Origin: Isoetes taiwanensis
Taxonomy: Eukaryota > Streptophyta > Lycopodiopsida > Isoetales > Isoetaceae
Reading direction: 5' to 3'
Length of the DNA stretch: 64,000 nt
NCBI GenBank assembly: GCA_021234155.1
Contig: JAJEKV010000041.1
Coordinates: 2,110,447 to 2,174,446, forward strand
Under the pieces are notes generated by a model. The model was not told the DNA's origin and searched no databases. It saw nothing but the letters and a program-made list of their open reading frames with translations. The position numbers and the translations under genes are program-made. Shown here in pieces: positions 51,818-63,880 of the stretch. Position 1 is the first letter of the stretch; the number at the start of each line of letters is the position of its first letter.

Positions 51818-53320
51818 ATATATATAAGAGATATATATATATCTATAAATATAAATATATATTCATTGTCCTCTGATAGGATCCTTTTTGCCCTTAGCTC
51901 TTTAGGGCTGCTAATCATACTAAGTTCTAAAAACCAAGCATTTGGCCTTTTGTGTTTGTAATAAAAATTAAATATGACAGGCTGCTACATGATGCTTGGG
52001 TCGAGTACATAGGCTTAAGCAGTAGCCTTGACTTATACCAGTTCCAAAGATTAATGTATTGCCATCTGTTACATAGGTCTTTATCCCTCTCGGACATTCA
52101 AATAACAAGTGGTGTCGAATTGTTAGGCATATTGCTTGACAGCATGAACAAAGGTATTACCCAATGAGGCTAATTCGAACTTGTTCCTTTAGGCATTACT
52201 GGGCTGAAGTTCCCTAAGTCCCCCCTTGTACATTTACTTAGCCTCATAATGATGTAATTTCACGTATACCATCCCTCTACCTTGCATCATGTCTTGGCAT
52301 TTCATTATAAGCTTATATTTAACTTAATAAGCATCTCTACATTCTGCTCTTATTCTGAAGCCTATGTGAATTCCAAATTAAAACTCAGAATTTTTCTAGG
52401 GTATATTGCCCATTTTATTGAGATCCAATACAGGTTATTTTAGATGAGCCATACATGGATATCTGCACTTAGACATGCCAAATTTTTAAGCTTGACATTT
52501 CATGTTGTGCATGGAATTTTTCTACACCTTTGCAGTTAATCCCTTTTGTAACCGTGAAGCCATATGGACCATGGGCCACTATAAATCTGGAATATGTCTA
52601 AGATTTTTACCAGAATGCCTAGATCATGATTATATGTTCCACTGCATACTGGTACAATGGGGCGAACACATAATGGTAAGCAATATGTGGACCTATGGCA
52701 AAAAAGTTGTGTTTTTTTTAAAAAAAAGCAACAACAAGCTGTATGTATCCCCATATTTCCTTGTGCATATTAACTACTCATGGGGCTAAGGAGTTAAGTT
52801 GCAATACGTTAAAGTGAGCACATTTTATTAATGTTGAACCTATGCCATGCATTTTTTATGAAGTTGGGCATCCAAATGATATCAGATTTGTATGAGATTC
52901 TCTGTCAATACATAGGGCATTGATTATGTAGTATACATTACTGATTTTGGAGACCATATGCTAAGTCTACATTGCCGAGTTATATGCCGAATTATTACCT
53001 ATGGATAAGATGTAAGTCCACACACCCGATACTGCCACAATATGATACGAAACCAAGAGTTTGCAGTATAGCATTGGCTTTCGGCGCTAACCCTAAAGAT
53101 GAGACTTAGGGCTTGAAGCAAACGAAGGCGACAGGCTACTAGGTTTACAGAGCTGCATACAAAGAAAAAATCGTCAAGGACGATCTGCTGTACCATGCAA
53201 ATGGATTCCGACATGCCTCAAGCAGATTTTCGATGCCACGAATCTGTCTTTCTTTCAAAAAATGGTAAGTCTTCTTTGACCAATTCACTCCTCTGTTTCT
53301 ACCGTTTATTTCCGCGCCAA
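51818..53320. other. TA-rich tract, then unassigned DNA
   Basis: 51818-51870 is TA-rich microsatellite. The remainder lacks recognisable coding sequence. A short reading from ATG 53201 (MDSDMPQADFRCHESVFLSK) ends at a GTAAGT-like donor at 53265 and might be a small first exon of the gene that follows. Confidence 0.35.
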
Positions 53321-53321
53321 A

Positions 53322-53927
53322 ATGATCCAGCTTGCCCTTGAAGAGCATGAGGAAAATATCTTAAATGATTTATTCAGAAATCTGGATGTTGATGATAAGG
53401 TGCGCCCTGCTACCCACTGCGCTTGCCTGAAACCCAATGAGAGATTATTCCGTCTATTAGATTACTCTGCAGCAGATAAGCAAGAAGCCTTGTTCTACTT
53501 GACTGGAGAAGCTGGTGTGGCAGCAGAATATTACTATTGTGAAGGGTGTGTTACTTGCTTCTGGAAAGAAGAAGACATGGGGAGAACTAAAGGGGCTCCT
53601 AATAATTCTGTGACTAGAGCAGAAATGATCAAAATTTTGCAAGATGCTGCATTATTGAATGAGCATGGACGTGGTGATGGCACCCTTATTAAAGATCTTT
53701 CCAAAGGAACACTTGTGGAAATGATCAAGAAAGCAGGTTTGGAAGGAGAATGCCAAATAGTTGTGAACAAAAAAAGTGGAGGCAGTATACAAACTCAGCT
53801 GCAACTGGGAGCCAAAGCATCAGGCAGCAACAGTAAACCATATGTGATCAACTTAGCTGATAGCACTCAGCAATTTCTAGAGGATTCTGGAGACGATTCT
53901 GACAATGATGACCCACAGCTTAATCAG
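53322..53927 (+). CDS. Coding exon of an unidentified protein, interrupted by an element
   Basis: An uninterrupted 202-codon reading with good coding character, by far the longest in the window. The start ATG 53322 (GCCAAAATGA) has an in-frame stop upstream. In order: an acidic N-terminus (LALEEHEENILNDLFRNLD); a Cys-containing part with CAC, CEGC and a later Cys that could bind zinc (residues about 33-80); a helical MIKILQDAALLNEHGRGDG and LSKGTLVEMIKKAGLEG region (about 105-145); and an acidic tail (FLEDSGDDSDNDDPQLNQ). It ends at a possible donor, CAG|GTCTCC. About 75 bp on, a TA tract and element B3 begin, so if it is a host gene it was broken or has a very long intron. I do not recognise the family. 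Confidence 0.5.
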
Positions 53928-54003
53928 GTCTCCTTAAATTATTGCATGGTTATGAGTTTTAAAATGGCTTGTATATATATATATCTATCTATATTATATA
54001 TAT

Positions 54004-55132
54004 ACACGTATTAGATGTGTGTTTTGTCATCCCATGCCCATGTTCATAGAGATTCATCCCAGCCGTCCAATCACGACATGAAAGGCCAGGATAATGCCAC
54101 CTCATTGAGGTGCATGGATGGCCATGATGGGCATGCATGGGCATGCATGGGGGCATGCACCACATCCCCAAACCGTTGGATCAAAAGGGGAGAATACATC
54201 CTAGCCCTTGATTTTTGTGAAGAAGGTGCAAGGAAGGTGCCAAAAAAAAAAGTTGGTGCAGCAGATCTCAACCGTTAGATTAAAAGGTGAGCATAAATCC
54301 TAGCCATTAACTTTTTAATATTAAATTGATTTTTTTCTTTTAAAGGAGGTGAGGTGGCACCCTCATTAATAAAAAGACACCCTCATTAATAAAAAAGGTA
54401 GTGAGGTGGCAAAGTATTTATGAATGGACTTTCTAGGAAGCTTCCTTCTGTTTAATCGTCTTCGAAGGCCCGTAGCTTGCAGTAGAGGGGTCGGATGAAT
54501 GTGGGGCCTACGCCTTGGATTCCTCTCGTCGAGACCTTTCTAAGGAGTGGTGCTTTGGCACTATTTTGTCGCATTTGGAGCCAGCGTGATCGATGTGTGA
54601 TTTTGTCATCCCATGGGTCATGTTCATAGAGATTGATCCTAGCCGTCAAATGACAAAATCAAGGGTTGTTATAATTCCACCTCATGTGATGCATGGATGG
54701 GCACGATGTGCACATGCATACATATGCACATACATGCATGGGCCATGCACCATGCACATGGGCCGTTAGATGGGGGAAGGTGAAATCTGGATTGTTCAAA
54801 CTATAAGAGAGGAAGGTGACAAGAGTTAGGTGGCATACATGTGCATGCAAGCATTTAAATATTGTAATCATGAGGTGTTAGTTGAGGTGGCATGTGCATT
54901 TATTTGCCACCATATCTTATCTATATTTAATATATAGATTTTGAGGAGGCATTGTAATTAATTTATGCATTTTTTGCCTTTTAATATAGAATATAAAAAT
55001 CTTAATGTGAAACGTGGAAAGCCATATCTTGCTTTCTTTTCAAGTTTTCTTTCAAACTTTAACCATGAGGACGAGCTTGATGTAACTACATGGCAACATT
55101 TTTTGCCTTTTATTATAGAAAAACCTTAATGT
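54004..55132 (-). mobile_element. TA-flanked AGATTC-family element B3, alpha part missing
   Basis: Beta end TACACGTATTAGATGTGTG at 54004 beside a TA tract. The sequence follows B4 almost exactly up to CCTTAATGT (55132), then stops where element G's flank begins. About 600 bp of the alpha side, including the AGATTC array, is absent. Confidence 0.7.
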
Positions 55133-55171
55133 CTATTATCACTATCACTACTATATATACAATTATATTAG

Positions 55172-55227
55172 CTCTACCAACATGTTGGTAGAGATTGATC
55201 TCGGCCGTCCATCTCTGAGATGGACGG
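55172..55227. repeat. Two adjacent palindromes at the beta end of element G
   Basis: CTCTACCAACA and TGTTGGTAGAG form a perfect 22-bp palindrome. CCGTCCATCTC and GAGATGGACGG form an 11-bp stem with a one-base loop. Subterminal palindromes of this kind often serve as transposase binding sites. Confidence 0.8.
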
Positions 55228-55311
55228 TCCAGACGGTGACACCTCCAATCAACCCCAAGCAGCCCCCTTTATTTGGGGCTTTTGATGTGGCCCGTTAGAT
55301 CTAGGGATTTA

Positions 55312-55375
55312 ATTGGGGCATTTTATGTAGACCGTCCATCCTTGAAATTGGGGCATTTTATGTAGACCGTCCATC
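55312..55375. repeat. Short tandem repeat, 35-bp period
   Basis: ATTGGGGCATTTTATGTAGA followed by CCGTCCATC occurs twice, at 55312 and 55347, just inside element G. Confidence 0.8.
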
Positions 55376-56170
55376 GGATTTGCAGACCGATAGTATTTGC
55401 GTTCCTTCTCACAAATCTCAGGCAGCAGTCTTCCCTGATAAGGCGCCTATTGCGCCTATTTTCGCCGATCACGGATCTGGGTAGACAATGTGAGTAGCAA
55501 TATAATCTCTGTTACCATGCTTTCTACATGCAAAAGCTCTACATGTGAGTAGCAAAAGCAAACGATCTCTCTCTCTGCTCTAAATGCAGTTGCTGCCTTC
55601 GGCCTTTGTCCTTTGATTTTGTGGTGAAGCCGAATTAGTGGATTTGCATCTTCCAGTTGAACTACGGTTCTGCTAAAATGCTTCCTTGCTTGGGCACCTG
55701 TGCATGATACCGGAATAGATATTTAGAGCAGAATGCATCACAAAGGTTATAGTGTAAATGATTTCATGGCTGTGCTAATATTCTAATAATAGCATTTGGG
55801 CTGAGCAGAGGTGTCTGGAACAGTTGAAGAATTCGTCTGCCTCCCTGGAGAGCAATGGATATCACACAGTACAAGCTTCCATTTTGTCCCATAGCTCTGA
55901 GCACTAGTCGTGGATGACCGGCCTACCATTTTTGCACCGGGCAATGCCATAACTGCATGTTTCTAAATTACTGATTTCAGTGTCTCTGGAAACAAAAATA
56001 GAAGCATATGCCCTGTTTCTTACCGGGATGGTTGATTTTCTCTGCCTTCTTCCCATCCGAAGCTTTGTTTCAAGGTTAAAGTCTTCTTTGGTTGGGGTCA
56101 TTGGTTATTCTTTGAATCAATGGAGCTCCCTGTTATATCTCATGTTATATCCCTGTTATTTATTAAACAG

Positions 56171-57904
56171 GATTCTATCATTCAGAGAGAAAGGAGAGGC
56201 TGCTAAAACTATTTGGGATTGGTGTGATGGAGTAGTAGACCTGCTTCTCACAACACCAGAAGAACAAATCCTACGCCGTGACATTTATCATTTATGACCG
56301 TACTCCAGTAGTGTCTTCTTGGGGTGAAGGGCGAGTCACTTATGACCGTACTCCAGTAGTGTCTTCTTGGGGTGAAGGGCGAGTCACGCTTCTTGGGGAC
56401 TCTGTACGTGCTATGCAGCCTAACATGGGCCAAGGAGGCTGCATGGCCATTGAGGTACAGTTTTTTCCTCCACTCTATAATGTTGTTTATTCACCTCTAC
56501 CATGGATTTACATCTTATGAATTATATATAGGATGGTTATCAACTTGCTCTTGAACTGACCAAATGTATAAAAGAGAGTCTCGAAAATGGCAAGCCTATT
56601 GATATTAAACATTAGAAACTGTGGCATGTGAAGATATAGCTTTTGCAGACCCAGTTGCCAAATCATTATCTGGCTCATGTAAGGATTGGCCGTGTTCATT
56701 GTATTTCCATCCTCTCAGGTATGAGAGCCAGAGGAAGCTGAGGGTGAGTGCTGTACATGGGATGGCAAGAATGGCAGCTATTATGGCATCCATCTATAAA
56801 GCATATCTTGGTGAAGGACTGGGTCCTCTTTCGGTGCATGCTGCTTAACAGATCATAAAAAAGCTTTGTATCCCACATCCTGGTAGGGTGGGAGGAAGAT
56901 TTTTTATTGGCATGGCTATGCCACTCATGCTCCGTTGGGTCCTTGGTGGAAACAGGTACCTTAATTGGGAGTACCATAATAGTTATGTTGCCTCAGATCT
57001 TGCATTTTCAATTTCGTCAGTGCGGCATTGAAAGGTAGAGTACCATCTTGCAGATTAACTGATAAGGTAGGTTGAAAACATTTCTTCTGGACACAATTAG
57101 ATAGAAACTACTGTGCAAACAGTTTTTTATATGCTAGTTAGACTTTTTAATTGATTTGTATTTGCAAAACAACAAATGAGCACGGCCTTTAATTTTCACA
57201 TTATAGGCAAATGAAAAGCTGCCTGAATGGTTTTGGGATGATGATGCACTGAAGAGAGCAATAACAGCAAGGTAAGTATATTCATCCATCCATCTCTTTT
57301 TTTTTAAGTTTGCAAGAACAATCTTTTGCAGTTGGACAAGAACAATCTTTTGCAGTTGGTAACTCGTTCCGTTTGGGGATAGGTTGGCACCACATGGGGA
57401 TGTCACAGAAAATGGCGAAAAGTTTGACATGATTTGCAAAACGGTCAACCTACTATAATAGGGTGTGCTTTTCTGCTTGCTATTTTGTTACGTATATCTA
57501 CAATCGTTGCTTTAAGGCTTAACTGTTGAAGGTTACTCGATTTTTGACAGGAGTAAAGCAGAAAATAATCCAAGAAGATGTCGTATCATTGATTCTCAAC
57601 AGGTCTGTGTCATTGAAGTCAAAGTTCGTAATGTAGACCACCCATTCTAAGAAACATAGCCACGCAATAATTTGCAGATATCTGCCAGGCATGCACAAAT
57701 CACTTGCTTTGAGGGGCCATTTTTCATAATGGACCTGAGTAGTACAGGGACTTGGATCACCAAGTATGTTGGTGTTCAATTTGATAATTTTTCTTAAATT
57801 TGACATGAAACTCAACCATGCATATTTGTCATTTCTAGTGCTGACCTTCAATGCAAGTGGGCTTACATCCTGGTGATCTCCTCGAGCTTGGTCCCAACAA
57901 GGAG
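56171..57904 (+). pseudogene. Zeaxanthin epoxidase gene fragment (seven exon remnants)
   Basis: Exon remnants with AG/GT borders encode the C-terminal half of zeaxanthin epoxidase, the FAD enzyme of the plastid xanthophyll cycle. 56171-56454: WDWCDGVVDLLLTTPEEQIL, RRDIY, then GRVTLLGDSVRAMQPNMGQG and GCMAIE (the FAD-binding GDS motif). 56532-56611: DGYQLALEL. 56719-56955: RKLRVSAVHGMARMAAIMAS, IYKAYLGEGLGPLS, PHPGRVGGRFF, LRWVLGGN. 57207-57271: NEKLPEWFWDDDALKRAI. 57551-57602, 57678-57762 and 57839-57904: FHA-domain pieces (ISARHAQITCFEGPFFIMDL, GDLLELGPNKE). The N-terminal half is missing and the end of the FHA domain is not found. Broken by an in-frame stop after the first DIY, a 48-bp in-frame duplication (56293-56388) and a frame change near 56848. 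It is a non-functional copy inside element G; introns are kept, so it was copied as DNA. Confidence 0.85.
56293..56388 (+). repeat. 48-bp tandem duplication inside the epoxidase fragment
   Basis: TATGACCGTACTCCAGTAGT starts at 56293 and again at 56341. The unit encodes YDRTPVVSSWGEGRVT twice, in frame. Normal zeaxanthin epoxidases have this segment once. Confidence 0.9.
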
Positions 57905-60400
57905 GTAAGTTGAACTTGTTTTGACTTGCAAATGTAACGTGAATTATATTGGGTTGAATTTTATGTCGGGTACTTTTCAAGATCAAATTGAGAAAAGAAT
58001 TGCTTTGAGCCAGGTTGCCCAATTAAACCTGACCGGATCAATGATTGTACATAGTTGTATATCTTTCGTTACCCACAATCATCCGCAGATGAGTCTACCT
58101 CCTTTATCTAGCTACATTGTAGGGCTGTAATGAATATACAACTTCAATGAATAAGCATACCATTATTATCCGCTTTTATGATTCTGAACATAGTACGGAT
58201 AATTGTACCATTGGTTTTTCAAAGCATACTACTGCATATGAAAAGTGACAGCATAGGTGATTTCAATGAGGAGAGCGGCAATGTATTTAGCAACAAGTGG
58301 AGAAAATTCATGTTTTGCATATGTTTTACCAACTATAAAATCGTTTTGTATGTTATCCTTCCTATATGCATGATTACTAGCACAAGAACTTTATGCAACA
58401 AACGTTAGACATGCGCTCTTGTGATCTTGCATGCGCTCTTGTTGGCTGGTAGACCTGCAAGGTCAGTTGCATTACCTGATGACGAGAAACCAGCCATTCA
58501 GCAGCTTTGCTTGCTTACAATGGCTTTGATATCCTTACCTCATAAGAACTTTATGCAACAAACATTAGACATGCACTCTTGTGATCTTGCATGCGCTCTT
58601 GTTGGAGCCATTCAGGAGTTTGTTTGCTTACAATGAAGCCAAGTGATCTTTTGCGCAAATGTTGCGAAATAGATCTTCTTGACCCTTCGTGCAATGCGCA
58701 TGTGCGTAAGCTTATGGATGTTGCGAAGACATTACAATGAAGTAGTCACTACAAGGTCCGGTCCCTCGATGTGATATCCAAAGATTGGGTTGTATTGATA
58801 CGCAACGAGGCTACACAAATGTGTTCGAATAAATCATTTGCATCATGCAAGTAAGTAGGTTAGCCAAAATGCATATATTACATCCGAATGAATGAAAACC
58901 TGCGGAATATCACGATTATTTATTATTTATGTGTTTTACATTTGTGTTGCAGATATAATGGCAGGGCAAGTGAGAAGCATTGAGAAAGTTCGCTTGGCTG
59001 CCACCTAATTGCTTGGCTTTGTTTCGACCTAATTGCAGATTTCATAGCATACTTTCCTGAAATTGCGATCTGCGCAAACTATGCACTTGGCACTTTGTAT
59101 TAAGACTAGTCTGTATATATTATTAAAGGATGGAACTATTCTGGCATGGAGGTTGAGTGTGGCTGCTTAGGTGAGAGAATCTTAAGCTATTTTTTCAAGC
59201 CTGTACTGCATGGTGCCAGCATGCCAATGTCGTTCATATGGTGCATGCCATGGAGTAATTGTGCTGGAACAGTGGTAGACGCGGCGTGTGAATTCTGAAA
59301 TCTCTGTTGCTCTGCTCCGTTCCAGGGCTCGATATGGCGTGAGCACTCAGGCCGCATTTAATCCGGTAGCTCTGGATTGCTTGAGCTGGTGAAGTTTATT
59401 AAGAGAAATATTTCATACAGTCCATTTAATCGTTCCTATTGGTTTGCACTTGCCCTTCTTAGCATGAATGTTTGTGTGAATAACATCTGGCTGCAGAGAG
59501 GTAAGACCATAGCTAATCCATCCATTTTCATGAATTTGTCTACAAGAACTGATACATCTGCTTTTCTGCTGCAGAATGTTATTTCGAGGTTAAAGCTTGT
59601 GTTTGGTGCTTTTGTGGTATGCTACGAAAAGTTTTCTGTTCTGGCCAGGATGTAGAACTTACAGCAGCGTGGCTTTTTGATCTGGTTGCAGTGGGGTACT
59701 CACAGCCAAAACTTCAGCCCCCAAGCACTAATAACAATAAAGATACAACTTTAAGCTCAAAGGAGTTCATTCCCCACATCTTTTGATCAATATATCCAGG
59801 TATCGAGGAGGCTTCTTCTGTAGAGAAGGAAATGGAGAATCTTCTTTGTTGGAGGGGTTTTTTTTACAATATGGTACTAGTATTAGATTTTTGCCTCTAG
59901 GAAAATGTCGATCTTTTTTTTGTACAATGTCTTGGATTTCTTTGTGTCTGGCGTATTTGGTCGCCTAGATATATAGTAGTTTATGCAATATTGCATGCTT
60001 GCCACAATTGGGAATTAAAGACAGTTTATTAAGGGTGGTGTTCGTCCACGATTCTGATCTTTTTGATATTCTTAAGAATGGAAGATATTAAAGGCAGTAG
60101 AGCTGGCACAAGAATTTCTTACACAAGAATTTCTATCACAAATGACCAGTCGACTTGCTACACTCCATGTATTTGGTCTGCAATCACTGAATCACTGGCA
60201 ACTATAGTAAAAATATTAGAGCTATTGATGATGTGGAGTCCAAGAGAATTACCAATTCCAACAATTTTGAAGTTCCCAAGAAGAGGACCATTAATTCTTT
60301 CTTATTATGTGGATGAACAAGTTGTGATAAACAATGGTGAGCTTCTGACTGCTAGAAGTTCTAATGAATGGTGAGCTTCATTGAATGATTATAAGGCAAG
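57905..60400 (+). other. Unassigned DNA in element G with coding-looking scraps
   Basis: Three stretches look coding but are unidentified: 58436-58636 (LLAGRPARSVALPDDEKPAI, QQLCLLTMALISLPHKNF...), 59377-59655 (KFIKRNISYSPFNRSYWFAL...), and, in another frame, 59650-59785 (VELTAAWLFDLVAVGYSQPK...KEFIPHIF). A 62-bp segment at 58384-58445 is repeated at 58544-58605. They could be pieces of further captured genes. Confidence 0.35.
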
Positions 60401-60510
60401 GAACTAGATGCGTAATGCAATTTGTGCCATTCTTATCCTTGGATTTTTGCTCCTAGATGTTAATAAACCATAGTTTATAGGCCCATTGATAGTACAAAAA
60501 CTTGTATATA

Positions 60511-62247
60511 TACACGTATTAGATGTGTGTTTTGTCATCCCATGCCCATGTTCATAGAGATTCATCCCAGCCGTCCAATCACGACATGAAAGGTCAGGAT
60601 AATGCCACCTCATTGAGGTGCATGGATGGCCATGATGGGCATGCATGGGCATGCATGGGAGCATGCACCACATCCCCAAAGCGTTGGATCAAAAGGGGAG
60701 AATAAATCCTAGCCCTTGATTTTTGTGAAGAAGGTGCAAGGAAGGTGCAAAAAAAAAAAGTTGGTGCAGCAGATCTCAACCGTTAGATTAAAAGGTGAGC
60801 ATAAATCCTAGCCATTAACTTTTTAATATTAAATTGATTTTTTTCTTTTAAAGGAGGTGAGGTGGCACCCTCATTAATAAAAAGACACCCTCATTAATAA
60901 AAAAGGTAGTGAGGTGGCAAAGTATTTATGAATGGACTTTCTAGGAAGCTTCCTTACATTTAATCGTCTTGAAGGCCCGGTAGCTTGCGAGAGGGGGTCG
61001 GATGAATGTGGGGCCTACGCCTTGGATTCCTCGTCGAGACCTTTCTAAGGAGTGGTGCTTTGGCACTATTTTGTCGCATTTGGAGCCCGGCGTGATCGAT
61101 GTGTGATTTTGTCATCCCATGGGTCATGTTCATAGAGATTGATCCTAGCCAGTCAAATGACAAAATCAAGGGTTGTTATAATTCCACCTCATGTGATGCA
61201 TGGATGGGCACGATGTGCACATGCATACATATGCACATACATGCATGGGCCATGCACCATGCACATGGGCCGTTAGATGGGGGAAGGTGAAATCTGGATT
61301 GTTCAAACTATAAGAGAGGAAGGTGACAAGAGTTAGGTGGCATACATGTGCATGCAAGCATTTAAATATTGTAATCATGAGGTGTTAGTTGAGGTGGCAT
61401 GTGCATTTATTTGCCACCATATCTTATCTATATTTAATATATAGATTTTGAGGAGGCATTGTAATTAATTTATGCATTTTTTGCCTTTTAATATAGAATA
61501 TAAAAATCTTAATGTGAAACGTGGAAAGCCATATCTTGCTTTCTTTTCAAGTTTTCTTTCAAACTTTAACCATGAGGACGAGCTTGATGTAACTACATGG
61601 CAACATTTTTTGCCTTTTATTATAGAAAAACCTTAATGTGGAAGGTGGCAAAGCTATATTTTGCTTTCTTTTTATGTTTTCTTTCGATCTTTAACCATGA
61701 GGACGAGCTTGATGTCATGTGAACTACGTTTGGTTTTCCTTCCACCACCCTTTTTTTTTTCTAAACTAAGGGCGCCTAGAATCTTTGGAAAATTATTCCT
61801 CTCCTTCTTCTCTACGAAGTTCTAGCTTCGCACTCCATGAGCGTCCGCTAAAACTCTCGCACTAGGGGAATCTTCATAGAGTCTAAGCGAATCTAAGGAA
61901 CCTTGGGAGAATCTTTGGGAACATAGGGGAATCTTATGAGAATCCTGGGGTATTCTTAAGAAACCTTAGGAAATCTAAGGGGATATAGGGGAATCTTAAG
62001 GGAATCTAGGGATTCTTAAACAAATTCATGTGAATCCCTGTAGAATAATGTGGAATCTTTGTAGGATCTTAGGAAATCCAAGAGAAACTTTGTAGAATTT
62101 TAGGGAATCTACGAGAAATGCACAGGGATCTAGGGATGTTTTTAGAATATTGGACAGTCTTAATAGAATGTTGGCAAAACTTGGGTTATACTTTCTAATG
62201 TGCGTACATTCGACTTCATACACTCCCTCATGGTACAAATACTTGTA
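60511..62247 (-). mobile_element. TA-flanked AGATTC element B4, both ends present
   Basis: Beta end TACACGTATTAGATGTGTG at 60511, four TA bases away from G's alpha end. The alpha end at 62247 (minus strand TACAAGTATTTGTACCATGA) is again beside a TA-rich tract and the alpha end of the next element. It is the cleanest full-length copy of the B subfamily (1,737 bp). The AGATTC array is at 61860-62110 (inverted). Nearly identical to B3 where they overlap, so recently active or duplicated. Confidence 0.8.
61860..62110. repeat. Short AGATTC array (inverted) in element B4
   Basis: GGGGAATCTT/GAATCTAAGG-type repeats, the complement of AGATTC. It matches 49785-50075 in B2 almost base for base. Confidence 0.85.
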
Positions 62248-62407
62248 TATAAATACAAGTATTTGTACTATAAGGAGTGTATCAAGTCGACTGGTCGCTT
62301 ACTAAAAAGTCAAAGTCAAAGTTGCAGTCACAGTGAAATAAAAAAGGCATATCAGTAGCTAAAAGTGTAGTTACTCTTGGCATAGTTATCATCTTAACTG
62401 TTTTTAT

Positions 62408-62638
62408 TCAATGGGCATCCATTCCTGGTATCAGCGTCCGGAGTGTCTTTGGCTCAGATAAGTCGAATTCAATGTCTTCTCTACCAAGTACCATAAGCGT
62501 ATTTGTTGAACAGCCTACAGAAAATGCATCCACACACTCTTGCAACCTATTGAAATTATGAATGTAACTCGTTATATTCCTAATCATCTCAACTGGAAGC
62601 CCAATTCCTTCAATTAGAAAGCTAAGGATCCCAAACAA
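62408..62638 (-). CDS. Unidentified coding-like exon
   Basis: The minus-strand reading has 76 residues: GILSFLIEGIGLPVEMIRNI, TSYIHNFNRLQECVDAFSVG, CSTNTLMVLGREDIEFDLSE, PKTLRTLIPGMDAH, stop. Amino-acid use looks natural and a CAG precedes it, so it may be the last exon of a gene fragment. I cannot name the family. Confidence 0.35.
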   Translation of the reverse strand: MFGILSFLIEGIGLPVEMIRNITSYIHNFNRLQECVDAFSVGCSTNTLMVLGREDIEFDLSEPKTLRTLIPGMDAH

Positions 62639-62639
62639 C

Positions 62640-63870
62640 TGTCAGCGTGCAGAATAATTTGACAACTTGGTGAGTATTACGCGGATAACTTCTTTGACCA
62701 TGTGCTCCCTTGATTGTTGAAAAAGAGAGAACCCATAAATTGAGGTTCGTGCCAACAACCTTGGGGTGCACCGTTTCAACAGCCAACATCAACAATGCTA
62801 TTTCTTCATTTACACACGAGCTTTTATTTCACATTCTAGCCATTCGCTGACCTTCATTATTGAAGATTTGGATAGAAATTATAGGCATGAGCATAAAGTT
62901 GATTTACTATTTAATTGTTGTGTTGTTTGACTTTCCTGCTTTACAAAAGTATATCTATCCACATTTGTTATCTATGTAGAAATGTGTGTGCTTGACGTAC
63001 AAAAAACTTGTCTAGCAAAATGTATAAGTTGACTTAGGTAAATCGAATGCAAGGTTTCCTTGAGCAACCACTTTCTCAAAATGATTTAAAGAATCTGTTA
63101 TATTGTATGGGATGTAAGGCATTAAATGTGTGTTAAATAAAAAAAATACATGATAATGAGCTCACTCTCAATGTAGTTGGTTTAGGATGGAACCGGAGAT
63201 TTAATGACCAAGTTCAAAAATCCTGATAGAATGTCAAATCTAACATTGCACAATGCAAAGACTTACTTCCATGAACTCTAAGTTAGGAGCAAAATAGAAC
63301 GAGATCAAGCATATAGTATAATATCTTGGCATCAAACTACGTTAATTGTTCTGGCAAATAGAGATATCTGAGGAGGAAGTTCCGTCTAGTTCCAACTCGA
63401 GTCCAATATTCGATGAAAGACCTGCTATTCTTTCTAATGCAATTAAGCTTTATTTGCGGTTAGAATTTATGAATTGTTAATATAATATGGTCTTCTCTTC
63501 TTTTAGAGATTCTAGTAACACGTAATGCAAGCAAGCCTTTTTTGTATTTTTCAATGCGTGTTAAATTGTCCAACATTCAATAATGTAAAGCTTGTTTAAT
63601 AACGGATTTTGCCTAATTTGAACATCAAGATTTGAACGCGAGGCACAAGTGACATCATGAGAAAATCAAGAATAAAAATGACCTCTTGGGTTGGGCTAAT
63701 CAAGTATGGAAAAACTTTTGCAAGTCGCTGCTGCACGTCTTTGAATAAGTAGGCGTTTATTAACAAAACCCTTTACTCAACATGTTTAAGAGGACCATAA
63801 ATTGCTACAACAAATAGAATGGACATGGAAATGCTTAGTTGCTTTCTAATACATCTTTTGAGGATTATGG
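62640..63870. other. Unassigned AT-rich DNA
   Basis: No recognised coding sequence or repeats. It could be intron between the two minus-strand exon-like pieces, if they belong to one captured region. Confidence 0.35.
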
Positions 63871-63880
63871 GCCAACCTAC

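Larger units (their letters stand above)
55158..60506 (-). mobile_element. Long TA-flanked element G carrying captured gene pieces
   Basis: Beta-like left end TACAATTATATTAG at a short TA tract, then two strong palindromes (55172-55193 and 55205-55227) within the shared subterminal GAGATTGATC...GCCGTCC. Alpha right end, on the minus strand, TACAAGTTTTTGTACTATCA at 60506, whose first 40 bp match element J. Between them lie zeaxanthin epoxidase exons with introns and other coding-looking scraps. No transposase, helicase or integrase is seen. The borders rest on sequence similarity to J, F and B elements, not on a proven empty site. Confidence 0.55.

Noticed and set aside
43476-62247. TA-flanked elements as typical Helitrons
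   Set aside because: No CTRR 3' end with adjacent hairpin, no A-T insertion signature beyond TA tracts, and no Rep/helicase; kept only as an alternative for the gene-capturing behaviour.
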